A DNA stretch of 64,000 nt from Prolixibacteraceae bacterium (GTDB lineage Bacteria; Bacteroidota; Bacteroidia; Bacteroidales; Prolixibacteraceae), in NCBI GenBank assembly GCA_025355875.1, contig JANXYV010000138.1, positions 1 through 64,000 of the forward strand, read 5' to 3'. The notes under the pieces are model-generated. The model was not told the DNA's origin and did not search any database. It saw only the letters and a program-made list of their open reading frames with translations. How positions within the stretch are numbered: the stretch's first letter is position 1; each line of letters starts with the position of its first letter. The position numbers were made by a program, and so were the translations under genes. This document shows positions 1 through 7,925 of the stretch, one piece after another.

Positions 1-132
1 AGCCTACTTCCGTTTTACTTGATATTGCAAAGTTAAGTTGTAATTTAGAAACTCGATAAAATGATTAAAATAAACACCATTCTTTTTGTCCACATGAACA
101 AAACAGCCTTAAAATACCATTCTTTTTGTCCA
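1..132 (-). mobile_element. End of an IS21-like insertion element (partial)
   Basis: An 18-bp sequence (ACCATTCTTTTTGTCCAC) occurs twice in direct orientation, at 76-93 and 116-133, exactly 40 bp apart. Read on the minus strand the element would begin TGGACAAAAAG at position 132, and everything to the left is AT-rich and non-coding. IS21-family elements begin with TG, end with CA and carry several short repeats just inside each end, so this looks like one terminus. The transposase genes (istA/istB) would lie left of the window. The family assignment is inference; the repeat and its abrupt junction with a PAS-domain gene are seen directly. Confidence 0.55.
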
Positions 133-985
133 CTACGCCTATTATTCTTCCATCCCTGGCGACATGTTCCGTTTCGGTGATAGCCTGATTATTTGCAAGG
201 AGATCCTGCATTAACCCTGGAATTTTTTGCTTCGCTTTCTCTGAATTAATAGAATAGGGCGACATGGATAATAATTCTTCCCGTGAATAACCCAGTCTTT
301 TGCAGGCGACATCGTTCACCTCAATAAAAGTTGATTTGACTTCTTCTGATAATTCAGAGATAAATACTGCATCGTTAATACTTTCGAAAAGCATCCGATA
401 GGTTTGTCCACTTTCCTCAGCCCGAATTTTGGCTTTTTCAAGCTCCGAATTTCGATTTTGCAATTCATGAGTCCGGATGGTTACCAGATCTTTCATATTC
501 TGGTACAGGAAGGAATTTCGGATAATCAGCGCGAATACTCCCGAAAGTTTGGTCAGCAAATTGATGATGGATTCAATGCCAAATAAATCCATGATGTCGA
601 GCAATAAAATGACTCCCAAATGCCGGTTTGCCGCAATTAGCGGGATGGCAATTGCCTGATCGATATTCAGGTTCGCCAGCAATTTTGTTGAAACTTCTTC
701 ATCTTCACTTTTGATTAAATACTGAATTTCATCGAAATGCATACAACTTTCAACCAATTGGAGCACCACACTTTGATTGGCCCATTCAGTCCGGCGTTGC
801 GGAAATACACTAAAAATCGTGGATGGCACGGTTTCGGTTTTCACCGCAATGACCACCGTCCGGGCACCAATCAATTCGCGGATCTGCTGGGTCAGGTATT
901 CAGCAAACTGTCTGGGATTTTCAGACAGTTCCAGAACTTTGCCTAAAATATCGTTAAAAATATGCGTGTATACTTTATCTTCCAT
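65..985 (-). pseudogene. GAF/PAS sensor protein truncated by an IS end
   Basis: The likely start is ATG at 985, two bases from the TGA stop of the upstream DUF1638 gene, which suggests coupled translation. A longer in-frame start at 1018 would overlap that gene by 32 bases. Residues about 20-160 look like a GAF-type fold, 160-195 form a coiled coil, and 195-283 are a PAS domain (FESINDAVFISE, then FIEVNDVACKRLGYSREELL). The PAS sequence stops at HVARDGRII, where relatives continue with a strand such as PVEIN. The last 20 or so residues are encoded by the IS end and are not native. Any histidine kinase or output domain has therefore been lost or lies beyond the element. Its position in the methyltransferase cluster suggests it once sensed the substrate or redox state for that module; this is inference. 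Confidence 0.75.
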
Positions 986-986
986 G

Positions 987-1580
987 TCAAGGTGTTTCGT
1001 CAGTGCTTGATTCCGCAATTAATCGTTCGATCACTTTTTCCAGTTCACTTACCGAACCCGGATAAATATCGAGCGGAAGGCCCAGATAGTCGGAAATTTC
1101 GTCGAACAAATGTTGCTTTTTTTTCTGAATTCCGGTGTCGATATATACCAGTTTTTTATGCATTTCGCTCATAAACGGACGGATTGCTTTCGAAGTTTTA
1201 AAGCCCATATAATCGATGAATGCTTCCCTCCAGCGATCTGCCCATTCCGGAAGAAGGATAAATGCACCATCATTTCGTATTTGTTTGTATTTTCCGGTTC
1301 CGAGTAAAATTTCGCAGCAATTGATGCCGGGTGTACGTTTGATGTTCGGATTCTTTTCGTAATCGATCATACCCGCATGGCAATCGCCGTACAACAGGAT
1401 GATCCTGAAATTTTTATATTCCTCAAGTTTGGCATCCAGCAAGGTTTGCAGTTCCTTCGGGTACATGTGGAGCATGGAGTTCAGGTAAACTACCGGAACC
1501 TTGATTTTTCCTTCCTCTTGCAAATGCTCCAGTTCGTATCGAAAAATGCTACACGCAATGATGACCAGGTTTGAAGGCAT
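987..1580 (-). CDS. DUF1638 protein of a corrinoid methyltransferase cluster
   Basis: This 197-residue soluble protein has the DUF1638 hallmarks: an N-terminal IACSIF segment (Cys10), the LLYGDCHAGM motif at about 62-71 (Cys67, His68) and a paired Cys88-Cys89. The conserved cysteines and histidine suggest a metal or cofactor site. DUF1638 genes are commonly found beside corrinoid proteins and URO-D-type methyltransferases in methylotrophic archaea and anaerobic bacteria, and that is the arrangement here. The biochemical role of the family is not settled. The gene lies 137 bases downstream of the URO-D gene, separated by a repeat, and abuts the sensor gene. It appears intact. Confidence 0.75.
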   Translation of the reverse strand: MPSNLVIIACSIFRYELEHLQEEGKIKVPVVYLNSMLHMYPKELQTLLDAKLEEYKNFRIILLYGDCHAGMIDYEKNPNIKRTPGINCCEILLGTGKYKQIRNDGAFILLPEWADRWREAFIDYMGFKTSKAIRPFMSEMHKKLVYIDTGIQKKKQHLFDEISDYLGLPLDIYPGSVSELEKVIERLIAESSTDETP

Positions 1581-1640
1581 GTGTATGTTGTCTTTTAAAG
1601 GTTTAAAGGTTTAAAGTCCGAAGAAAAACCTCCAACAGCG

Positions 1641-1760
1641 ATCTTCCATCTTCCATCTTCCATTTCCCGACTTCTGTCTTCCGTCTGTTTCCCTCTCCCT
1701 TCGACTCGCTACGAGGCTCAGAGAGCGCTTCTTCGGACTTCGGACTCCGAACTTCCGTCT
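1641..1760. repeat. Low-complexity intergenic repeat with a TTCGAC...GGCTCAG unit
   Basis: The stretch contains the 7-bp unit ATCTTCC three times in tandem (1641-1661), then degenerate CTTCCGTCT-like units. At 1700-1721 lies an imperfect inverted unit that starts TTCGACTC and ends GAGGCTCAG. Related TTCGACAGGCTCAG units recur at 50476-50509, so this is probably a dispersed intergenic repeat. The URO-D reading frame runs through part of it, which explains that protein's low-complexity C-terminal tail. Confidence 0.6.
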
Positions 1761-2779
1761 TCCCCGTATTTCTTAAATCCCCGTATCGTATCAACCACGG
1801 CTTTAATCGTTTCAACCGGGGTGTCGTATGGAATATCGGCATTCGATGTGGCAAATATGAAATGTTTGTCCTCTTTTCGGTTGTTTAATATTTTCAAGGT
1901 GACTTCGTTTGCTTTTTCTATAGAAAGGTTCACAGAATTCGGCCCATCGAAATTACCCATTAAAACCAGATCATCGCCAATAATCCGGCGGGCTTCATTA
2001 AAACTTTCGGTCGGTTCCAATACGAATGCAATCACATTTGGCAGTTTGGCAAAGCGATCGATGAAAGGGATTAATTTGGCGCCTCCGTTATGAATTACAA
2101 TCGGCCCTTTAATCTGCCTGAATGCCTCATGCAGATAGGGAATCAGTTGGGCGAATATTCTTTCTGTGATGATCATGGGGGTAGTGAAATTCACCGGAAC
2201 AATTAAAAACGTAGCGCCTCTTTCAATAAACTCATTCCCCAGCCTGACAAAATGATCAATGGTCTTCTTCATTATTTTAGCAACATCTTCCGGATGAAAA
2301 AGCAGGGTGTCGATCCACATTTCAATCCCCATGAGCAATGCTGGCAAATCGGCAGGAGAATGGATCGGAGAAGCTATTGCCCGGGTTCCTTTATATTTTT
2401 CAGCCAGGAAGTCGGTTCCTTTCAGAAAGAACTGAATGGACTGAGATTTTTCGAAATCCGGACCTGGCAGACTATCTATTTGCGCCAGATTGGAAATAAT
2501 GGGTTTCCTGACATTGGGTGCATACTTATTGAGGAATACCATTTCACTGCCAAAGGCTTCAGCCTCAATTGCGAATGAAAATGGAGTGATTACAATATCC
2601 GGGTCAAAGGTATTGACGACGGCATATTGCCCTTCCGCCCAGCGTTCCGGATCCCGGTAATACGAGTAGGTGTCGCTTTTTATCAAACTTGCTCCATAAA
2701 GCGAAAGCAACATGGTGAATGGCTGGTAGTCAGCATCGGCGCCGGTTACGGTAGCTAAGACTCGTTCCAGACTGTTCAT
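1718..2779 (-). CDS. URO-D-type corrinoid methyltransferase (MtaA/MtbA-like)
   Basis: The 353-residue protein has the uroporphyrinogen decarboxylase fold used by cobalamin-dependent methyltransferases (MtaA, MtbA, CmuA). It starts SLERVLATVTGADADYQP and has the conserved FDPDIVITPF and GNFDGPNSV segments. In the classical enzymes a zinc held by an HxC motif and a later Cys activates the thiol acceptor. Here the equivalent positions read H230-N-G and S-N-A (about 312-314), so both cysteines are missing and only the His remains. The enzyme may use a different metal site, a different acceptor, or have another role. The last 14 or so residues (EDGSSESEVRR...) come from an intergenic repeat, and the natural end is probably near FKKYG. 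The gene follows the corrinoid-protein gene by 19 bases. Confidence 0.8.
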   Translation of the reverse strand: MNSLERVLATVTGADADYQPFTMLLSLYGASLIKSDTYSYYRDPERWAEGQYAVVNTFDPDIVITPFSFAIEAEAFGSEMVFLNKYAPNVRKPIISNLAQIDSLPGPDFEKSQSIQFFLKGTDFLAEKYKGTRAIASPIHSPADLPALLMGIEMWIDTLLFHPEDVAKIMKKTIDHFVRLGNEFIERGATFLIVPVNFTTPMIITERIFAQLIPYLHEAFRQIKGPIVIHNGGAKLIPFIDRFAKLPNVIAFVLEPTESFNEARRIIGDDLVLMGNFDGPNSVNLSIEKANEVTLKILNNRKEDKHFIFATSNADIPYDTPVETIKAVVDTIRGFKKYGEDGSSESEVRRSAL

Positions 2780-2798
2780 AAGCGATGAATATTAACAG

Positions 2799-3461
2799 TT
2801 ATAACTCATTCTTCAGTAATAGATCAGCAAACAAATCAGGCGCTTCAATTGCGGTATCTGCCGTTCCGTCGCCGCCAACTTCGGCCACCATTTCGGGTCT
2901 GAGTTTAAAGATTGCCCCTCCGACAGCCAGTTTAATTTTTCCGGATAGATTATGTTTTTCAAGCTCCTGCCTCACTTTCAGGATGTTTTTTGCGGTGGTG
3001 AACATCATCGCTGAGACCGCAATGATATCGGCCTGACATTCGATTGCTTTTTCGACAAAGAGTTCTGCCGGAACGTCAGTTCCGAGATCGATAATATTCC
3101 AGCCTGCAGTTTGCGCGTAAATGCCCACCAGACGGCGCCCCAGTGGATGAAAGTCGTCTTCCACATTTCCAAGGATGATGGTTCCTTTTGTTTTGGCCAT
3201 GGAACTATTAAATTCAGGATTCTTTGCGGCAACCAAATAAAACTCTTCTGCAACTTTTCCACTGAGATAACCATGTGCCAGCGAAAGTTTTCCCTGCATC
3301 CAGAGTTTTCCCCAGCTTACCAGCATCGGTTCAAGAACATTAAAGATTACATCCCGGAAACTGGTTTGTTCCGACCAGGCAGCAAGCAGTTGAACTGCCT
3401 TGTCTTTTTCGCCATCATTAATTAATCTGGCGATTATTTCTTGCTTTTTTTTCGCATCCAT
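2799..3461 (-). CDS. Cobalamin-binding (corrinoid) protein, MtaC/MtbC-like
   Basis: The 220-residue protein has the two-part layout of methyltransferase corrinoid proteins. Residues 1-90 form a helical cap domain (LINDGEKDKAVQLL, NVLEPMLVSWGKLW). Residues 95-215 form a Rossmann-like B12-binding domain with D103-F-H105-P-L-G108, matching the DxHxxG motif whose His is the lower cobalt ligand. V149-S150-A and the G181-G182 turn complete the binding site. It would carry the methyl group between a substrate-specific methyltransferase and the URO-D protein encoded next. It is the first gene of a minus-strand operon with the URO-D, DUF1638 and sensor genes. The substrate cannot be read from sequence. 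Confidence 0.88.
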   Translation of the reverse strand: MDAKKKQEIIARLINDGEKDKAVQLLAAWSEQTSFRDVIFNVLEPMLVSWGKLWMQGKLSLAHGYLSGKVAEEFYLVAAKNPEFNSSMAKTKGTIILGNVEDDFHPLGRRLVGIYAQTAGWNIIDLGTDVPAELFVEKAIECQADIIAVSAMMFTTAKNILKVRQELEKHNLSGKIKLAVGGAIFKLRPEMVAEVGGDGTADTAIEAPDLFADLLLKNEL

Positions 3462-3570
3462 GATGTTGTCTAAATAGATGGTAAACTCACTTAAAGTACT
3501 AAGATACTACAAACTTGCCATATTGATACTACTTCAAAATAAATAAATAAGATCGTAACCAGGCAAATGG

Positions 3571-3608
3571 AAAAAGGATTCCGCTTGCCTCGAAACGAAA
3601 TCCTTTTT
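3571..3608 (-). terminator. Rho-independent terminator after pepD
   Basis: A perfect 10-bp inverted repeat (AAAAAGGATT / AATCCTTTTT) encloses an 18-base loop. The T-run on the minus strand ends the transcript of the dipeptidase gene 28 bases downstream of its stop. It is symmetrical and could act in both directions. Confidence 0.7.
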
Positions 3609-3635
3609 GATGTATGCTTTTCCCAATTCGGAGAA

Positions 3636-5102
3636 CTATTTTGCCGGAATATTCTTCAGCGTTTCGACCAGAAAAGCCCAGAACTTGCCAACCGATTCAA
3701 TATTGACTTTTTCGTCCGGTGAATGAGGGAAACGGATGGTTGGGCCGAGCGAAATCATGTCCCAGTTTGGATAGGTTCCGCCCAGAATACCACATTCCAG
3801 CCCGGCATGAATGGCTTTAATTTCGGGAACCCGGCCAAATTGATTTTCATAGATTCTGAGCATGGTTTTCAGGATCGGCGATTCCAGATTGGGTTTCCAT
3901 CCCGGATAGCCACCAGTCAGTTTTACCTCAGCACCTGCCAACGTAAAAACCGATTCCAGCCTTGAACCAAGTTCTGCACGAGAGGTATCGACCGAACTGC
4001 GCATCAGGCATGAAATACTGATTTTTTTCGTATCGTTGTTCGATTTCACAATGGCTAAGTTTGTCGAGGTTTCAACTAGTCCGGCCATGCTATCGCTCAT
4101 CCGGATCACTCCGTTCGGACAGGCCACAATCGCATGCGTCAGATTAATCTGGGTGGGTTCGTCTATCAGGAAGACAGGCATTTCGGTTTTCGAAAGTTCG
4201 ATTTTCAGGGTAGGTTCGGTAGCCGACAATTCACGTTTGATCACATTGGTTATCCCGGCAACCAGGCCAACCAGTTTATCGGCTGTTTCGTACGGAACGG
4301 TTACAATTCCGAATGCTTCGCGCGGAATGGCATTGCGCAGGCTTCCGCCATTGATCGACGACAAGCGCATGCCACAAACTTTGTGGGCTTCTTTCAATAC
4401 CCGGAAGAAAACCTTGTTGGCATTTCCACGCCCCAAATGAATATCTACTCCAGAATGACCGCCTTTTAAGCCAGTTACGTTCAGTTTGAACCCGATTGAT
4501 TCGGCAGGAACCGGCACTTCGGTGTAATTAAAAATAACGTTGGCATCCTCGCCTCCGGCGCAACCCACATACAATTCGCCTTCGTCTTCCGAATCGGTGT
4601 TGATCAGGATATCGCCCCTGAGCCATCCGGCTTCCAGCCCGATCGCGCCGTCCATCCCGGTTTCTTCAGTGGCGGTAAATAAGCCTTCAACGGGGCCATG
4701 TGCCAGATTCTTCGAAGCCAGAACCGCCATGATGGCTGATACGCCAATTCCGTTGTCGGCGCCAAGTGTGGTTCCGTTCGCCCTTACCCACTCGCCGTCG
4801 ACCATGGTTTCCAGCGGATCAGTGACAAAATCGTGAACTTTGTCGCTGTTTTTCTGCGGAACCATATCTAAATGTCCCTGAATGATTACCCCTTTTCGTT
4901 TTTCCATTCCCGGGGTGGCTGGTTTTCGGATGATCACATTTCCGGATTTGTCCTGAACCGTTTCGAGACCGAGGTTCTTTCCGAAGTCAAAAATGAACTT
5001 TCTGATTTGTTCCTCGTGATGCGAAGGACGCGGTATCCGCGTCAACTGGTAAAAATTTTCCCATAATTCAACGGGATTTAATTTTGAAATTTCGTCGTTC
5101 AT
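3636..5102 (-). CDS. pepD: Aminoacyl-histidine dipeptidase (peptidase M20)
   Basis: This is a 488-residue cytosolic zinc peptidase of the M20 family, of the usual length for PepD (Xaa-His dipeptidase), which cleaves carnosine-type and other dipeptides. The metal and catalytic residues are visible: QGHLDMVPQ (His77, Asp79), GADNG (bridging Asp116), TEETG (catalytic Glu146, metal Glu147), the NTDSED Asp near 170, and a C-terminal AIHAGLECGIL histidine. The lid domain spans roughly residues 205-390. The start gives the standard LNPVELWENFYQLTRIPRPS opening. It is followed by its own terminator, and upstream lies an MFS transporter gene. Confidence 0.93.
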   Translation of the reverse strand: MNDEISKLNPVELWENFYQLTRIPRPSHHEEQIRKFIFDFGKNLGLETVQDKSGNVIIRKPATPGMEKRKGVIIQGHLDMVPQKNSDKVHDFVTDPLETMVDGEWVRANGTTLGADNGIGVSAIMAVLASKNLAHGPVEGLFTATEETGMDGAIGLEAGWLRGDILINTDSEDEGELYVGCAGGEDANVIFNYTEVPVPAESIGFKLNVTGLKGGHSGVDIHLGRGNANKVFFRVLKEAHKVCGMRLSSINGGSLRNAIPREAFGIVTVPYETADKLVGLVAGITNVIKRELSATEPTLKIELSKTEMPVFLIDEPTQINLTHAIVACPNGVIRMSDSMAGLVETSTNLAIVKSNNDTKKISISCLMRSSVDTSRAELGSRLESVFTLAGAEVKLTGGYPGWKPNLESPILKTMLRIYENQFGRVPEIKAIHAGLECGILGGTYPNWDMISLGPTIRFPHSPDEKVNIESVGKFWAFLVETLKNIPAK

Positions 5103-5188
5103 ATAGTTGTTTTAATAAATAGATTTCTTCCTGAAATACAGCTTCTAAAAGTACAATTATTCCCTGTTGTTCCTGATTAAAACAATAA

Positions 5189-5224
5189 AAAAACCTGCAT
5201 CCGTTTTGTCGAATGCAGGTTCTT
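5189..5224 (-). terminator. Terminator after the MFS transporter gene
   Basis: A 9-bp perfect stem (AACCTGCAT 5192-5200, ATGCAGGTT 5213-5221) with a 12-base loop is followed on the minus strand by a T-rich run. It lies about 30 bases past the transporter stop codon. Confidence 0.8.
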
Positions 5225-5250
5225 TCAATTTACCACGTTCAATTCCTGAA

Positions 5251-6654
5251 TTAGTTACTGATGTTGGGTTTCTCCAGGCCATATCCTTTTTTACGGTCTT
5301 CAGCTTTTAAAAGGAAAGCAAACAGGATGGCAAGTACACCAAAACAGGCAAATATCAACATCGGGAACATGTAATTGTACTGGGTAATTGTTTGCTCTTT
5401 GCCATCTACCATTTTTTGAACTGTGCCAGTGATGCAATATTTATCCAGAACAACCCCGATTAGCAAAGGAACTCCCATAATGCCCCAGTTCTGTACCCAA
5501 AAGGTCATCGAATAAGCGGTTCCCAGCTTGCTGTGAGGAATAATCTTAGCAATGGATGGCCACATGGCCGAAGGCACCATTGAAAAGGCGACACCTAAAA
5601 CCATGACCAATCCGATGGCGACTGTGAAGTTATTTAAGGAAGGTATCGAGAACAACAAATGAACACAAACCAGCAAAACAGAACCAATGATCATGATGGT
5701 TGCACCTTTCCCTTTTTTATCGAAGAGGCTGCCAAAAACCGGAGTCAGCAACAAAGCGCTTAATGGGAGCAAGGCCGGAATATAACCAGCATTTGCATCC
5801 GAAATTTCAAATTTCTGAACAATCATATTGGTGGCATATTTTATAAACGGGAAGACGGCCGAATAAAATAAGACGCACAAAATGGTAATGTACCAAAACG
5901 CTCGGTTCTTGCCTATTTCAACAATGTCGGCGAATTTGAATTCTTCTTCGGCAAGCACTCCGGCATCGGCTTCTTCCTGATCCAATCTGCGATCCATAAA
6001 CGTAAACAGGATAAAAACCAGCATTCCGATCCCCAGTAAAAAGAGCGAAAGAACGACTGGCGCACTGATATTTCCCGTTAACCGGATCAGCGGAATTGGA
6101 GTAAACATAGCCAAAGCAGTTCCAATACGTCCGGTTGAGGTATTCAAGCCAATGGCCAGCGCCATTTCTTTTCCGCGGAACCAACGAACAACTGCTTTGT
6201 TGGCGGCAATTCCAAACATTTCGCAACCTACCCCAAAAATCGCAAACCCAAAACCGGCCACCACAGCTGATTTTGCTGAGGGGGCAATTACCTGGTGCGA
6301 GAAGATTGTCAATTCGTACATTCCGGAAATATGGCCTGAGATGGCCCAGTATTTTATGAAACCGCCGATCAGCATAATTCCGATCGAAAGTATTCCGGTA
6401 AACCGAACTCCCATTTTATCCAAAATCATTCCGCTGAAAACGAGCATCAGCAAAAACACATTGAACCAGCCGTAACCACTGGTAAAAAAGCCATAATCGG
6501 AGGCTGTCCAATTCAGACCAGCTTGCAGCCTTTCCTGTAACGGGGCCATGGCATCGGTCAGGTAATACATACACATCATAGTAAACGACACGAGTCCAAG
6601 CATGAACCAGCGTGCGGATTTCGAGTCGCGGAGCGATTTTTTAATTTCCTGCAT
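5251..6654 (-). CDS. MFS transporter, 12-TM
   Basis: The 467-residue inner-membrane protein has about 12 hydrophobic helices and the major facilitator loop 2-3 signature (GMILDKMGVRFTG). The central cytoplasmic loop is charged (MDRRLDQEEADAGVLAEEEF), and a second copy of the motif appears as GSLFDKKGKGA. The long extracellular loop before TM12 (VQKMVDGKEQTITQ) is typical of a Bacteroidota MFS group distantly similar to the dipeptide transporter MFSD1. Because pepD is immediately downstream, dipeptides are a plausible substrate, but this is inference. It is transcribed on the minus strand and separated from pepD by a terminator. Confidence 0.8.
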   Translation of the reverse strand: MQEIKKSLRDSKSARWFMLGLVSFTMMCMYYLTDAMAPLQERLQAGLNWTASDYGFFTSGYGWFNVFLLMLVFSGMILDKMGVRFTGILSIGIMLIGGFIKYWAISGHISGMYELTIFSHQVIAPSAKSAVVAGFGFAIFGVGCEMFGIAANKAVVRWFRGKEMALAIGLNTSTGRIGTALAMFTPIPLIRLTGNISAPVVLSLFLLGIGMLVFILFTFMDRRLDQEEADAGVLAEEEFKFADIVEIGKNRAFWYITILCVLFYSAVFPFIKYATNMIVQKFEISDANAGYIPALLPLSALLLTPVFGSLFDKKGKGATIMIIGSVLLVCVHLLFSIPSLNNFTVAIGLVMVLGVAFSMVPSAMWPSIAKIIPHSKLGTAYSMTFWVQNWGIMGVPLLIGVVLDKYCITGTVQKMVDGKEQTITQYNYMFPMLIFACFGVLAILFAFLLKAEDRKKGYGLEKPNISN

Positions 6655-6685
6655 CTTTTATAAGTGAGATAGTTTTTATTGAAAT

Positions 6686-7822
6686 TTATTTTTGAGTTTC
6701 GGTGGGTTTGTTCATTTCGGTAATCGACTTAACTGCTCCGGTCGACGGATAAAATTCCAACCGGTACGATCCGTCGAGCAGATTTTCAGGAATTGGGGCA
6801 ATTGAACCAAATTGTGCGATTGCAGTGCGAGCCCCTGCCAATTGGGTACTTCCGTCCAGAACGCGGATTTCGGCCATACCGGGCATCCGGTAAAACAATC
6901 CGCTCTTTCCGGCATTCGGATTTTCGGAAGTGCTCAGTCCGGATTGCTTTGTGGCCAGGTTTTCCGATTTGTTTACTTCAATCAGGATTGGACGGCCCGA
7001 CAAATCAGACTTGGGCAAAACGCCCCGGTCTTCGCTGAACCTGAAAAAGACTTCGCCCTTGGCTGTTTTTGCTCCGGGCACAAAATCGAAACTGAAGGTG
7101 TACGATTGTTTTGAGGATTTTCCAATAAAGAGTGAAAGGTAATTTGCTTCCATTTTCCCCAATTCGGAAGTCATCACTTCAAACGATTTGCCATCAGGAA
7201 GCGGCTCGTCGTCGGCATTGGTGAGCAGTGCAAAACGTGAATTCCGGAGATTAAATATCGTTTCGGCAGCTTCGGCGGCTTTCTGGTCGATATTTTTCGA
7301 AACCATCTTGAAATTTTTGGTCGAGTCGGCCGGAGAATAAAAACTCCAGATCGACAAATCATCGAATTTGACCTGATCTTCCAGGTTTTTGGTCAGGAAA
7401 GTTTGGGTCTGAATTTCAGTCTTTCCCGGTTTTACCTCTGCATTTATTCCGGCGAGTATTCCCGATTCGGTCATGCTGACCAATTGAGCCGCAGGTCCGA
7501 TTGCTTTGTGCACCTGCTCAGGATCAGGTTCGCTAAAGACTTCGATCTTCATATCATCCAGGTTCCAGCGATCGGCATCGGCTGAAGGCGCATTATCGAT
7601 GCCCAGCATCTTTTGGGCATAAATCTGGAACGGGCCGTGTACAAATCGTTCGCGGGTGGCATTTATCTGAATTCGGATTCCGGTTTGCGGCAAGGCATAA
7701 ACCACTCCTTCAAGCGGTGCACCGGCAGTACCCGGGGCTTCCTTCTTTTTGTCGTCTTTTGGTGCGGCCAGAATTGAAACTGCAAAAAGCGACAGCGCCA
7801 GTGTGAATATGGAAAGTTTCAT
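6686..7822 (-). CDS. Exported DUF4831-like protein
   Basis: The start at 7822 is chosen because it gives a clean signal peptide (MKLSIFTLALSLFAVSILAA) before a charged APKDDKKKEAPG linker. The in-frame ATG 99 bases upstream would place 33 extra residues before the signal. The mature protein of about 358 residues opens GVVYALPQTGIRIQI and GPFQIYAQKMLG, features I associate with DUF4831, a family of secreted Bacteroidales proteins of unknown function. It appears rich in beta strand and has no cysteine-based lipobox. It sits between the NAD(P)HX repair gene and the MFS gene on the same strand. Function unknown. Confidence 0.65.
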   Translation of the reverse strand: MKLSIFTLALSLFAVSILAAPKDDKKKEAPGTAGAPLEGVVYALPQTGIRIQINATRERFVHGPFQIYAQKMLGIDNAPSADADRWNLDDMKIEVFSEPDPEQVHKAIGPAAQLVSMTESGILAGINAEVKPGKTEIQTQTFLTKNLEDQVKFDDLSIWSFYSPADSTKNFKMVSKNIDQKAAEAAETIFNLRNSRFALLTNADDEPLPDGKSFEVMTSELGKMEANYLSLFIGKSSKQSYTFSFDFVPGAKTAKGEVFFRFSEDRGVLPKSDLSGRPILIEVNKSENLATKQSGLSTSENPNAGKSGLFYRMPGMAEIRVLDGSTQLAGARTAIAQFGSIAPIPENLLDGSYRLEFYPSTGAVKSITEMNKPTETQK

Positions 7823-7925
7823 GGGTAATTTTTTATTAAGGTTTTCAGAAATGATGAATATCTCCCGAAAATTGATTCCAATCAGCTTCAGGAGGTAATA
7901 ATAAAACCCAAAAGTAGCCAAAATA

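Noticed and set aside
1603-1854. 83-residue minus-strand frame rich in SEVRSPKSE-like residues
   Set aside because: It is the translation of an intergenic repeat and overlaps the URO-D gene in another frame; no protein family or start context supports it.
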